Shown here in pieces: positions 1 to 9,665 of a stretch of DNA of 64,000 bases. The DNA lies in assembly GCF_017814275.1 (NCBI RefSeq), contig NZ_JAGIYQ010000001.1, forward strand, positions 95,515 to 159,514, in the 5' to 3' direction. Position numbers and translations under genes: made by a program. Source of the stretch: Gottfriedia endophytica (GTDB taxonomy: Bacteria; Bacillota; Bacilli; Bacillales; Bacillaceae_G). The notes below the pieces were generated by a model. It had not been told where the DNA came from. It ran no database searches and was given only the letters and a program-made list of their open reading frames with translations. The number at the start of each line of letters is the position of its first letter. Positions within the stretch are counted from its first letter, which is position 1.

Positions 1-790
1 TCAATCTCATATCCGCTATCCGGTGTGGATGTAAATGTTTGATCTGTTCCTTCATCCACAGAAACGCTGCCGATTGGGCTAATCGTACCATTGCTTCCAG
101 CTGTTGCAGTAATTGTGATTGTGTGAACGATTTTTTTGAATGTTACATTGATTGTATGATCGCTCGTGACGTTCGTAAACGTGTATGTGTTGTTTGTTAC
201 TTTTTCATCCACATCGTCAACTTTCAACGAATCTATCTCATATCCACTATCCGGTGTAATTGTAAACGTTTGATCTGTTCCTTCATCCACAGAAACGCTG
301 CCATTCGGGCTAATGGTTCCATTGCTTCCAGCTGTTACTGTGATTGTATGAACGATTTTCTTGAATGTTACATTGATCGTATGATCGCTCGTTACGTTCG
401 TAAACGTGTAAATGTTGTTTGTTGCTTTTTCATCTACATCATCAATCTTCAACGAGTCTATCTCATATCCACTATCCGGTGTAATTGTAAACGTTTGATC
501 TGTTCTTTCATCTACAGAAACGCTGCCGTTCGGGCTAATCGTACCATTGCTTCCAGCTGTTACTGTGATTGTATGAACGATTTTCTTGAATGTTACATTG
601 ATCGTATGATCGCCCGTTACGTTCGTAAACGTGTAGGTGTTATTTGTTGCCTTTGCATCCACATCGTCAACCTTCAACGTATCAATTTCATATCCGCTAT
701 TCGGTGTGATTGTAAACGTTTGATTTGTTCCGTCATTCACAGAAACGCTGCCGCTCGGGCTAATCGTACCATTGCTTTCAGCTGTCGCTG
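1..790 (-). repeat. Tandem 225-bp in-frame repeats coding InlB B-type modules
   Basis: At least three and a half copies of a 75-codon unit occur at the window edge, with copies of the same word at 126, 351 and 576. Each encodes a module ending in YTFTNVTSDHTINVTFKK, typical of divergent InlB B-repeat domains. Copies differ by a few bases, so they are recent but not identical. The array continues outside the window. Confidence 0.9.
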
Positions 791-3700
791 TGATTAAATG
801 CGCCAACTTGTTATTTACGAAAATATCAAATGTGGCATCGATATAACCAGAAGCAGAAATTGTAAACTTATAATCACCTACTCCTTCGAATAATGTTCTA
901 TCTACAAATGTCAACTCTGTAGCTGAAATCGTGTACTTACTATGATCAACTACTTTGCCATTCATCGAAACAACTGGTGCTGCTGCAAGCCATGTTGAAT
1001 CGGATGTGTAACTAATAGTTATTGGTGAAGATTCTTGAGTATATGCAATTTTTGAAGCAAACACTGGCGGATTGCTCATAACCTCTTGAGTTACGGTCGT
1101 ATCAGGATAGCAATACGCTTTAAACGTAATCGCAATTTTGCCTTTCGCTGAAAACGCCGCACCTGGGAGTGTAAGCGTGATATTGTCTGCATCTGGCAAA
1201 ATAGTCGTATCCGCTTTAATCGATACTCCTCCCACCGTAATATCACCTGAAACTGCCTTTGCAGCAGTTGCCCATTTCATGTTTTCATCATTGTTCGGTA
1301 CAGTAAGAATCACTGGCTTGCCAACACCACTTGGTGCCAAAGTAGGCGTTGGTGCTGTTCTTTGAGCAAATGGTTGAGCAATTGTAATAGGTGTAAAGTA
1401 AGGCGATTTGAACTTAATGTTCTTATTTCCTACAGCAGTATTTGACTGTGTCGCATTTCCGTCAATCGTGACTGCCCCTGTACCATTTGTTACAGATGTT
1501 GTTACAAAAGGTTTTACCGATGTAGCTGATGTAAACTGAATTGTAACATCGCCATTGTCAATCGATGTATCTGACGTTGACGCAAGTAAAATTGAACTTC
1601 TCCACAACTGATTATCAGCACCGTTAATTGTGTAAGTAATGGTGTCGCCAAACTGTGGTGTTCCTACAGGCGTGGAAAGCGTAAGTGCAGGCGCAGTTTG
1701 CGGTGTAACAGTTGCAGTTACACTATTGTCAGCATAACCCGGAGCTGTAACAACTAAACTCCTTGAAACTGCACCACTACCATCTGTTCTTACCAAATCA
1801 TATGGAATCGTTAATGTTCCTGCTGTTTCATCAATGACAACTCTAGTTTTGATTGTATTTCCGTTAAATTTAATATTGCCAGTTGTCTTCACTGCAGATA
1901 TCCAATCAGATGCTGCTGTACCAGGAGTAAATGTCATTACTAGGTCTTGCCCAGCATATATTGTACCTGCTGGTCTTGTAAGCGTTACACCTTGCTTGTA
2001 GAAAGGCTGATCAACTGTCGCAGTTTGGTAATTTGTTGTGATTACTTTGATCGTTATGCTTCCTGGCACTGTAAACAGCGATTTATCAATCTTTATAGGC
2101 GTTCCAGGAGCACCTATAGTGATGTTTTTATCTACAAAGTCAGCTCTCGGTATCGTAGTACCGCCAACTTGCACGGCTGTAATCGCATCTCTCCACGCTT
2201 GTGAATCGTTTGTGGCCACAACTCCAATAGAAATCGGGTTTGAGTTACTATCATTAAAGTATCGATTCGATTCAGCAGTCAACGTTGGAGCCGCTACAGC
2301 ATTAATTCTTTGTGCAAATGTATACGACGAGTAATTGTTCGCTGCTATTGTAATATTCCAATCATAGATATATGGTCCGACCTGTTTCGAAGGTTTCGAG
2401 AAAACCCCTTCAGGAATTGTAAAGTTAAATGTTGTTGCGTTTGGCGGCGTCACATGGTTAAAGAGCGCTGCAAGTTCAGTTCCCTTATAGGTTGCAACAA
2501 CATTATTGTCTGGATCTGTTACAGTTATTGAAGTAATATTCGGCTGCCAAATATCGCGATAGTGCGCAGCTGTGGGACCTGTGCCATCTCCACGACTAAA
2601 TGTTAATGCTTTTCCAATTGTTGCAACATTATTCGGCGCAAATAGGTTAAAGCTATTACCGATACCATCTTGCATTTTAAATTTCAAGGTGCGATCCATA
2701 TAGCCCGGAGCTTTAAACACAATCGTGTGGGCTCCCGATTTTTCAAACAACGATGGATCAAATTCGTATTGTCCTTTGTTAGAAACAACTTTGCTAACAA
2801 TCGAATTAACGGTAACGCCATTATACACATTCGTAGCTGCTTTACGGTCGACGCCATCAATAAGGATTTGTCCGCCAGCGCCGTCAACGGCAGCCCTCCA
2901 AGCGGCATCTTCTATTTGCGTAACTGTAGAAGCACCCGTTGCTGGGTCTGGAGTTTTGTAAACGACTGAAAACATTTGAAACGGATTTACTTTGCCGTAA
3001 TTTACGAAAGCATTTGCATCGCTTGTTTTAATATATGGTACTGGTTTTACTACAGTGTTAAACGCAGTTAAATCCGAACCGCTTGGTATCGTATTAAATC
3101 CGGTTAACTGAATCTCTGCACTCGTTGTTGAGATAATAGTTCCTGCTAAAGCTGCTGCATTAGGAGCAGTTGTATTGTATTTGCCGAAGTTTTTAACAAT
3201 GTAAGCAAAATCATTATAATCAATTACGTTGTCAAAATTTAAATCAGCTGCTCTTGTGTAAGTTGACTTTGTTGCAACATAGGCGTTGTATGCAGCACAT
3301 TCCGCCTCGATGTCTCTCATATCGATAACATCATCGCCGTTTACATCACCCGCAAGCATAACACCATAAGGAACTTTATAGTTTCCTCCTGCTGCATAGT
3401 TATATTGACCCGAGGGGTTCATTTTTAATGTTCCATAATAAGTTAAATGCCCCGGCATTTTCATTGTAAAATTGTACGGCTTCGTGCCAGCCGGCATCGG
3501 AAGATCTGTTGTAAATAAGCCAATATTATTGATGCCTGGGTTATCACTTGAAGCGGTGCCTCCAGGATCTGGTGCTATTGGCAATACAGAAGTAATACCG
3601 CCTGTATTCGGATCTTCAAATTTAACCTCGACGCCAGAATCAGTGGCCGTGATTGGTGTTGTTCTACCGTATATATTCGATGTCGGATACGATTGGAATC

Positions 3701-6700
3701 CTTCCGGTTGAATATTACCGCTGATAGATGCCCCGCCTTTAATGAAAAGCTTTTTATCAAGGAATGTTGGAACACGATCCATTCCGGTCGTACCACCGCT
3801 GTACGTTGTGATTTCCGGGATATTAGCCGATCCTTGAAGCCACACTGTATCGTATCCGGCATCGTTCGTAACTTTGTAAGTAATATCAAGTATAGGCATT
3901 TCCTGTGCAACACCGTCGCTCATTGTGTCTGCTGAATTCAATACACCTTGGGATTGAACATCTGCAGGTAGATTGAAATGGAACATAAAATCACCATTGA
4001 TGTCCAGGTCTTGATGAATCCAACTTTTATCAGTTGTAATTCCTTTGGATGCTAAAAATGCTTTGTATTGTGCACTAAAGTCAATATCCTTAATATCTGC
4101 AAACGGAAGCTCGTCGATATAGAACTTGGCACCTACAACATTTTTAGGATATTTAATGGACAATGTTGATTGAAAGTTATCGCCTTTGGAGACTAATGTT
4201 TTGTCAACAAGGAAAGCAGGGTCAATCCCATTTAACGTTGTCGATCCTGGTGTTTCCAAACGTTTAAATCTGTTAACTACATACTCGTTGCCTTTTTTAA
4301 CAAAGTAATAATATTGTCCTTGCGTTTCAAGATTCCCTGCATAGGAGTAATCTTCTGGGTAAAATCTGAACTGTGTCCCATACATTTCTTTATAAGGGTC
4401 CTTATCCGTATTCACGAGGTCATCTTTGGATATACCAAATTTAAATTTTCCGTCTGCATCTAAGTTCAAGAAGTAATTGACATACGGGTTATCGTTTGAA
4501 TCGCCTAGCATACCGTCTATTTTACCTAAAGATTGGCTCACGCTCGTATCTGTGTCATAGACCGGTGGTTTAGGAACAGATGTTTCCTTACCAACATTCT
4601 TCATATAATCAACGTTCGAGTCGTAAGCTTTTCCTGAGAACCATTTTAACCCGCCGTCTGTCAAAGGACCGTTAGGGTCAATCTCATAAATGCCCGGTTC
4701 GCTTCCTGCATCCATTTGCACTGTCGGAGCCGTGTTATCAACGTAAACTGAGCTATTTAATTCATAAAGCTTGCCAGTAGAAGCGTCTATTGCACGAGCC
4801 TGGATAACGTATCCGCCTTCGTCAGTTACTTTTGTCTGTGACAATTGTTGTGTAAGCTTCGTAGAAAGATTAGGATCATCCTTGGAAATAGGAGCAGGAT
4901 AAGGGTAATAAGCTCCGTTTAGCATAAAAGGTACATGCTTTAAATCTCCTAGCGTAAAGTAAGAAGAGCTGGATGAACTGATAAAACCTATATAATTACT
5001 ACCTGTTATATCCATGACATAAAGCTTAAGTCCATAGGTAGGGTCAATCGGACTTTTCACTCTCACTCCTGCAAAGGCTGCTGGAGTAACTGCATACGTA
5101 TTAGGATTAAAGTTCTTCTTGCCGCCAAGTGTAAATGCTTTTCTTTCAACCCTGAAATCTATACCTCTACTTTGAACGTTAATAGCAAGAGGAATACGAT
5201 AGGTTTCAGTAGGGCTATCTGGATTAACAAAGTTTATATACGCCTCGTAGTATCCACTTGCAGCCGAAGCAGGCATAGTGTATTTTGCTAAAAGATGAAC
5301 CGTGCCACCTGCTGGAACATTGATCGAAGTTAATTCGGTTGCAGGCGATGTCGCATCACTTAAACTAATTTTAGCGCCTTGTTTTGTACCATCTTGTCCG
5401 TCGGTCACAAACGTATCCTTAAAGAAAACGCTCTTTGTGTCGAAAGTTTTAGCAGCAGCACCGTTATTGGTTATATATAAGTCACCTGTTTTCGAAACAG
5501 AACCGTCTTCTTGACGCGGTGTATAACCAAACGAAAATGAAGATGTTGTATTTTCTACACTAATAATATTGGAACTGGATGACGCATCGGTTGACGAGCG
5601 TGATTGAATAAAGTCCTTTACCTTAAATAGCATATCTGTATGCACAGCTTGATAAGGATCTGCTTTACCAGAACCGATTTGAAATAGACTTTGTTGTGTG
5701 CTAATAGGGTCTGCAGTTTGCATCAATGCTACTTTAACGTCCTCAGGCTTATAGTTCGGATGAGACGACAAAATCAATGCAGCCATACCAGCAACATGAG
5801 GAGTTGCCATTGATGTACCCGACATCGTTTGGTAAGCATTCGAATAGTCTTTGTTAGCTGGTTCCCAAATATCATAAGGCGCGGTCGAGAAAACATCGAC
5901 ACCTGGAGCAATAACGTCAGGCTTGATTGCAAGCGACCCTGTAACTGGACCTGTCGAACTAAAAGGCGCAAGCGTATTTCCGCCCATCTTGTAGTCGCTA
6001 GCATTTGAAACAGAGATCGTCTTAACCGTACCGTTTTTAAAGGCATTATAGAAGTCTGTACCCTCATTCTTGCCTATTTGCAAAGTGTAGACTGCACCGC
6101 CGAATGCCCCCAGATAAAACGGATAATAGCCTTGTTCATCAAAAATAAGATCTGGATTGTCGGTCGGATTCCACAAAATCATGGCTTTAGCATGTTGCTC
6201 AGCCGCATACATCATGAGCTGGTTTACACTCGCAGCACCACGCTTTACAAGTACAACTTTATCTGCAACGTTGATATTTTTTTTCCGAAGATCATCGTAC
6301 CAAGCAGAAGTACCGTATCCAGCATCGACAATGTCGTACTGAGTGGAACCGCTAAGCTTAGTATTTGATTCCGAAAAATCCGTTCCAATCAAACGAGTAT
6401 TAAAAATGGAAAATGATTCTTGTCCCGTTGCACCATATGAATGAATATCAAATGTTGGAACTTGTTTCGGATAAGTTATAGCTCCGACCGTAACCGCCTT
6501 AGCAGCAGAACCTGGGGTTCCCACTGTGCCAACGCCCGGACCAGCGTTGCCTGCAGCAATAACTGCCGTTACGCCAAGGTCAGTAATATTATTGATCGCA
6601 ACAGAATTGGAAGATAACGAATCGTTAAGATTCATACCAAGTGATAGGTTAATCACTTTACATCCATCCATGTAGGATTGTTCGATTCCAGCAATAACAG

Positions 6701-7952
6701 ACTCATCACTACCACCGTAAGGACCTAAAACACGATAAGCATATAACTGCACTTCAGGCGCAACACCTCTAACAGCATATGGAGAGTTGTTACGTGATTG
6801 ACCTGCAATTGTCCCTGCAACGTGAGTTCCGTGAGAAGTAATATAATTATGGTAATCTGTCGGGAAGTTTGGATCTCTCTGTTCAGGCGGAAGTGCATCA
6901 TTCGCATTCTTCGCAGTCAACCAGTCAGAATATACCGTTTCCATCGGGTCGTTGTCATAGTCTACAAAATCTTTACCACCTTGATATTCACCAGCGATGT
7001 CTGGGTGGTTATAGTCGACTCCTGTGTCAATAACGCCGACTTTTACGCCCTTCCCTGTAATGTTTTCATTTTGAAGATCGTGGATTTTCAACCAATCGAG
7101 AACTGCTGTTTCACCCGATTTTGGGCCTTCTTGACCTGGTTCTGGAACAGGAACAGTCAGCGGGTTGAATGAATCTCCTGATTTAACAGGGCTATCGGAA
7201 GTATCGCTAGTTGATTTTACGTTACTACGATTTGTACGTATAACGGACAACAAATTTGGATTCGTTTGTTTTGTAGAAACCTTCCCGTCACCTGTAACAC
7301 TCGCAGGACCGTCGATCACCTGTGAAGCAGGAATTGGCGCATACTTAACGTTAAGATAAACGCTCTTTACGTATGGCAGTGCCAACATATCATTAAGGGC
7401 TCTCGTAGACATTTTAACAGCTAGGCCGTTAAATACTTGAGTATACTCTCTTCCTATTTTCATAGGGTTAGTTACGCCAGCATCTTTCAAAGCCTTAGAC
7501 TCACTCGTTACGAAACTCTTAAAATTGCTGTGAGTTTGATTGACAGCTGCCTCAGCACTTTTAAGTGTGACAGATGATGTACTTTGTTTATTAATAGAGG
7601 CCGTGTTATCACCAGCTGATGAATCATTTTTTTGTTGATTCAGCATTTGGATTGGCGCTGGATCAACATCAAATTGAATGATTAAATCTAGGGATTTTGA
7701 CGAATCTAGCAACTTCGGGTCAAACTGAAGCTTTTGTAAATATAAGTTTTGCAAATCTTGCGCTTGATTGCTATTACTGCCTATTTCGGCAGATTGACCA
7801 GATTTTACAGATGTCTCTCCTATTTGAGTAGAAGGACTTGTATTTTCAGCTTTTCCACCTGTCATGGCAAACGTCGGAAGCGAATTGCTTAACAGCATAA
7901 AAATTGCAAGCGACATTGACATGATCATCTTTTTCATTTTTCGACGCCTCAT
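1..7952 (-). CDS. Giant secreted subtilisin-like (S8) protease with dockerin, Hb-interacting-like and InlB-type repeats; C-terminus beyond window
   Basis: This is an extracellular serine protease related to Vpr-type subtilases. A signal peptide (MRRRKMKKMIMSMSLAIF...) precedes a propeptide. The catalytic triad is visible: Asp in GVIDTGVDYNHPDI (about residue 307), His in SHGTHVAGT (about 376) and Ser in GTSMATPHVAG (about 712). A PA-like insert lies between His and Ser. After it come Fn3-like and cohesin-like regions, then a dockerin-like pair of Ca-binding loops (DVNGDDVIDMRD, DLNFDNVIDYND; about 1535-1590). Several modules resembling DUF1533/Shr Hb-interacting domains follow, and then 75-residue InlB-B-type repeats (period 225 bp) run off the window edge. 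The start is uncertain: in-frame ATGs lie at 7961, 7952 and 7937. I chose 7952 because AAAGGA (7963-7969) is spaced about 10 nt from it. More than 2640 codons are present without a stop. Confidence 0.9.
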   Translation of the reverse strand, partial: MRRRKMKKMIMSMSLAIFMLLSNSLPTFAMTGGKAENTSPSTQIGETSVKSGQSAEIGSNSNQAQDLQNLYLQKLQFDPKLLDSSKSLDLIIQFDVDPAPIQMLNQQKNDSSAGDNTASINKQSTSSVTLKSAEAAVNQTHSNFKSFVTSESKALKDAGVTNPMKIGREYTQVFNGLAVKMSTRALNDMLALPYVKSVYLNVKYAPIPASQVIDGPASVTGDGKVSTKQTNPNLLSVIRTNRSNVKSTSDTSDSPVKSGDSFNPLTVPVPEPGQEGPKSGETAVLDWLKIHDLQNENITGKGVKVGVIDTGVDYNHPDIAGEYQGGKDFVDYDNDPMETVYSDWLTAKNANDALPPEQRDPNFPTDYHNYITSHGTHVAGTIAGQSRNNSPYAVRGVAPEVQLYAYRVLGPYGGSDESVIAGIEQSYMDGCKVINLSLGMNLNDSLSSNSVAINNITDLGVTAVIAAGNAGPGVGTVGTPGSAAKAVTVGAITYPKQVPTFDIHSYGATGQESFSIFNTRLIGTDFSESNTKLSGSTQYDIVDAGYGTSAWYDDLRKKNINVADKVVLVKRGAASVNQLMMYAAEQHAKAMILWNPTDNPDLIFDEQGYYPFYLGAFGGAVYTLQIGKNEGTDFYNAFKNGTVKTISVSNASDYKMGGNTLAPFSSTGPVTGSLAIKPDVIAPGVDVFSTAPYDIWEPANKDYSNAYQTMSGTSMATPHVAGMAALILSSHPNYKPEDVKVALMQTADPISTQQSLFQIGSGKADPYQAVHTDMLFKVKDFIQSRSSTDASSSSNIISVENTTSSFSFGYTPRQEDGSVSKTGDLYITNNGAAAKTFDTKSVFFKDTFVTDGQDGTKQGAKISLSDATSPATELTSINVPAGGTVHLLAKYTMPASAASGYYEAYINFVNPDSPTETYRIPLAINVQSRGIDFRVERKAFTLGGKKNFNPNTYAVTPAAFAGVRVKSPIDPTYGLKLYVMDITGSNYIGFISSSSSSYFTLGDLKHVPFMLNGAYYPYPAPISKDDPNLSTKLTQQLSQTKVTDEGGYVIQARAIDASTGKLYELNSSVYVDNTAPTVQMDAGSEPGIYEIDPNGPLTDGGLKWFSGKAYDSNVDYMKNVGKETSVPKPPVYDTDTSVSQSLGKIDGMLGDSNDNPYVNYFLNLDADGKFKFGISKDDLVNTDKDPYKEMYGTQFRFYPEDYSYAGNLETQGQYYYFVKKGNEYVVNRFKRLETPGSTTLNGIDPAFLVDKTLVSKGDNFQSTLSIKYPKNVVGAKFYIDELPFADIKDIDFSAQYKAFLASKGITTDKSWIHQDLDINGDFMFHFNLPADVQSQGVLNSADTMSDGVAQEMPILDITYKVTNDAGYDTVWLQGSANIPEITTYSGGTTGMDRVPTFLDKKLFIKGGASISGNIQPEGFQSYPTSNIYGRTTPITATDSGVEVKFEDPNTGGITSVLPIAPDPGGTASSDNPGINNIGLFTTDLPMPAGTKPYNFTMKMPGHLTYYGTLKMNPSGQYNYAAGGNYKVPYGVMLAGDVNGDDVIDMRDIEAECAAYNAYVATKSTYTRAADLNFDNVIDYNDFAYIVKNFGKYNTTAPNAAALAGTIISTTSAEIQLTGFNTIPSGSDLTAFNTVVKPVPYIKTSDANAFVNYGKVNPFQMFSVVYKTPDPATGASTVTQIEDAAWRAAVDGAGGQILIDGVDRKAATNVYNGVTVNSIVSKVVSNKGQYEFDPSLFEKSGAHTIVFKAPGYMDRTLKFKMQDGIGNSFNLFAPNNVATIGKALTFSRGDGTGPTAAHYRDIWQPNITSITVTDPDNNVVATYKGTELAALFNHVTPPNATTFNFTIPEGVFSKPSKQVGPYIYDWNITIAANNYSSYTFAQRINAVAAPTLTAESNRYFNDSNSNPISIGVVATNDSQAWRDAITAVQVGGTTIPRADFVDKNITIGAPGTPIKIDKSLFTVPGSITIKVITTNYQTATVDQPFYKQGVTLTRPAGTIYAGQDLVMTFTPGTAASDWISAVKTTGNIKFNGNTIKTRVVIDETAGTLTIPYDLVRTDGSGAVSRSLVVTAPGYADNSVTATVTPQTAPALTLSTPVGTPQFGDTITYTINGADNQLWRSSILLASTSDTSIDNGDVTIQFTSATSVKPFVTTSVTNGTGAVTIDGNATQSNTAVGNKNIKFKSPYFTPITIAQPFAQRTAPTPTLAPSGVGKPVILTVPNNDENMKWATAAKAVSGDITVGGVSIKADTTILPDADNITLTLPGAAFSAKGKIAITFKAYCYPDTTVTQEVMSNPPVFASKIAYTQESSPITISYTSDSTWLAAAPVVSMNGKVVDHSKYTISATELTFVDRTLFEGVGDYKFTISASGYIDATFDIFVNNKLAHLITATAESNGTISPSGSVSVNDGTNQTFTITPNSGYEIDTLKVDDVDAKATNNTYTFTNVTGDHTINVTFKKIVHTITVTAGSNGTISPNGSVSVDERTDQTFTITPDSGYEIDSLKIDDVDEKATNNIYTFTNVTSDHTINVTFKKIVHTITVTAGSNGTISPNGSVSVDEGTDQTFTITPDSGYEIDSLKVDDVDEKVTNNTYTFTNVTSDHTINVTFKKIVHTITITATAGSNGTISPIGSVSVDEGTDQTFTSTPDSGYEI

Positions 7953-7967
7953 ATTATTCATATCCTT

Positions 7968-8000
7968 TCAAAAATTTAATTTATTGCGCAAATTATTCAT
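7968..8000 (-). other. 10-codon leader ORF directly upstream of the protease
   Basis: ATG at 8000 opens MNNLRNKLNF followed by TGA, 6 nt before and in the same frame as the ATG at 7961. A very strong GAGGAGG lies just 2 nt before the leader ATG, a better Shine-Dalgarno than the protease's own. This could be a translational leader, or the old N-terminus of the protease cut off by a nonsense change. Confidence 0.4.
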
Positions 8001-8057
8001 TTCCTCCTCTCAAATAATTAAATTTTATAAATATTCAGAAAAAACTTTCTACTTTAA

Positions 8058-8086
8058 ATTATACTTGTGGATTTATGGACAGTAAA
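8058..8086 (-). promoter_or_regulatory. Sigma-A-like promoter for the protease
   Basis: On the minus strand a TTTACT -35 (8081-8086) and a TATAAT -10 (8058-8063) are separated by 17 nt, giving a roughly 60-100 nt leader before the protease start. The -35 directly abuts the C5-rich repeat described separately. Confidence 0.6.
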
Positions 8087-8221
8087 TTGGGGGAATTTCG
8101 TGAAAAATGTATAGCAAATTTTGTTATTTTATGATGTCAAAATTCAGAACATTCAACCTATCCCTTTGTTTCTCTTGGATTTTTGAAAAATAGAATTTGG
8201 GGGAACTTGGGGGAATTCGTG
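8087..8221. promoter_or_regulatory. Three TTGGGGGAA repeats upstream of the protease promoter
   Basis: The 9-mer TTGGGGGAA occurs at 8087-8095, 8197-8205 and 8207-8215 (plus strand). The first and third are extended as TTGGGGGAATTTCGTG and TTGGGGGAATTCGTG. The first copy touches the protease -35, which suggests regulator binding sites. Runs of five G are rare in this AT-rich DNA. The binding protein is unknown. Confidence 0.45.
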
Positions 8222-8260
8222 TTTTGGTATAATACTAATTTAATAGATCTAAATTTTTTT

Positions 8261-8299
8261 AAAAAAATGGATCCCCGTATTTATGAGAGATCCATCCTT
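8261..8299 (-). terminator. Rho-independent terminator after the DUF1761 gene
   Basis: On the minus strand ATGGATC pairs with GATCCAT around a loop, followed by a run of T. It lies about 30 nt after the stop of the DUF1761 gene. Confidence 0.6.
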
Positions 8300-8330
8300 T
8301 AACTCAATTCAATTAATATAAACTTAACGA

Positions 8331-8705
8331 TTAGCCCCAAAGGCCATGAAGTGCTCCTAGTAAGGTAAAAATAAGCAAATGGTCACCGATCGCAATCAAA
8401 AAATTCCTCTTATTTACAAGTCCAAATAATGTATTTTTCAAATAAACAATTGAAATAAGAATGCCAATGATAGAACCAACAACAGCACCTTCTAACAAAC
8501 CATGAGCATTAGTCGCTTGAACAAGAATAGCTATAAAAGTAGAACTAATAAATGCAACGATCACTGAGATTACATATTTTAATGCACCTTTGCTTTGATT
8601 TTCCTTCCCTACTAATATCGAATAATAGATTGCGCCATAAATCATATACATGATTCCACCAACAACAATAGCAAGATAATTTAACGCACTTAAATCAATT
8701 GACAT
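8331..8705 (-). CDS. DUF1761 family small integral membrane protein
   Basis: A 124-residue protein with four hydrophobic segments (about residues 8-28, 43-63, 70-90 and 101-121). The N-terminal pattern LNYLAIVVGGIMYMIYGAIYY is that of the DUF1761 family, which has no assigned biochemical role. It lies 15 nt downstream of the AraC-type regulator on the same strand and shares a terminator, so the two are probably one transcript. Its length is normal for the family, and GGAGG precedes the ATG. Confidence 0.75.
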   Translation of the reverse strand: MSIDLSALNYLAIVVGGIMYMIYGAIYYSILVGKENQSKGALKYVISVIVAFISSTFIAILVQATNAHGLLEGAVVGSIIGILISIVYLKNTLFGLVNKRNFLIAIGDHLLIFTLLGALHGLWG

Positions 8706-8720
8706 ATATTTACCTCCGTT

Positions 8721-9665
8721 TTATTTAGGTTCAATGGCTAAAGCGATCGCACTGATTCTGCAAGTATGATTGAGTGTCCCATTTACTTCCTCAATGTGCA
8801 CAAGTTCGATCGGATTCCCCAAGTATTTGTAACCACTAATCGGTAACCAATAGCTATACAATTCTGAGTAACATTCAATCAACATACTTCTTTCACTATA
8901 CTCTACAGGCTCATCAAAAGTATATAATACATATTTCCCACCACTAAATGTATAGGTCACTTCGTCATCAAGACTTATTTCCCCACGATTCGGAATAGCG
9001 ATACGACAATCATAACGACTATTTTCTGGTAGTGTGATGTAAGGATTATTCCTCGGTACACCGAACATCATTGTATCCTGTTCAACTAGACCTCTCGCAT
9101 TTGACCATCGATAGAGATCTTCCCACACATCTGGGATCCCATTTATGTAAGATCCAATAGTATACCTGTTTACTGTAGTGCACTCTGGCAACTGAACAAC
9201 TTGTACTTTTGATAAATCTAACCATTTAAATTCATTATAAGTGCTCTGTTCATTTCCTACTTTCTTATTTGTGCTTACTTGTTTAGAATTCTTGCGATTT
9301 TGATATTCACGAGGAAATCTTTGTAAATAAGCTCCTTCTCTCCAGCTTTTTGGGCTCGTTTTAAAATAAGTATTAAATGAATATGTAAATGAGGACAATG
9401 ATGAATAACCACTTATTAAAGCAATTTGAGTAATCGGTAATTGTTGTTCATAAATTAATAAATGAGCCGCATTCTCCAAACGCAGTCTTTTTACATAGCC
9501 AGCCGGAGTTTCGCCAATAATTCCTTTAAACAATCGTTGAAAATGAAACGGAGAATACGTAGACACTTGTGCCAACTTTTCAAGTGGAAGAGGATCATGA
9601 ATATGTTTTTCAATATACTCTACTACTTTATTGATTTGCATTTGCTGAACTTTATCGTAATTCAT
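8721..9665 (-). CDS. AraC family regulator with GyrI-like effector-binding domain
   Basis: A 314-residue transcription regulator. Residues about 8-108 form the double helix-turn-helix of AraC/XylS proteins (VVEYIEKHIHDPLPLEKLA... and the second HTH with GYSSLSSFTYSFNTYFKTSP). Residues about 150-312 form a GyrI-like/AraC effector-binding domain (QVVQLPECTTVNRYTIG...). This domain order is that of Rob/SoxS-like multidrug sensors, where the domain binds small hydrophobic ligands. The only obvious partner is the DUF1761 membrane protein immediately downstream, so the pair may respond to a membrane-active compound. The ligand is not predictable. Confidence 0.9.
   Translation of the reverse strand: MNYDKVQQMQINKVVEYIEKHIHDPLPLEKLAQVSTYSPFHFQRLFKGIIGETPAGYVKRLRLENAAHLLIYEQQLPITQIALISGYSSLSSFTYSFNTYFKTSPKSWREGAYLQRFPREYQNRKNSKQVSTNKKVGNEQSTYNEFKWLDLSKVQVVQLPECTTVNRYTIGSYINGIPDVWEDLYRWSNARGLVEQDTMMFGVPRNNPYITLPENSRYDCRIAIPNRGEISLDDEVTYTFSGGKYVLYTFDEPVEYSERSMLIECYSELYSYWLPISGYKYLGNPIELVHIEEVNGTLNHTCRISAIALAIEPK

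Noticed and set aside
1-790. Regular repeats that could look like a CRISPR array
   Set aside because: The period is 225 bp, divisible by three, and units code for a protein module with no spacers.
39-797. Plus-strand frame of 252 codons with a repeating Cys/Arg-rich pattern
   Set aside because: It is the reverse complement of the InlB-type repeat region of the protease and has no ribosome site or promoter.
3575-3913. Minus-strand frame of 112 codons inside the protease region
   Set aside because: It is in another frame on the same strand as the protease and overlaps its coding part completely.
8222-8240. TATAAT at 8228 as a plus-strand promoter
   Set aside because: No well-placed -35 and no gene on the plus strand follows for almost 2 kb.
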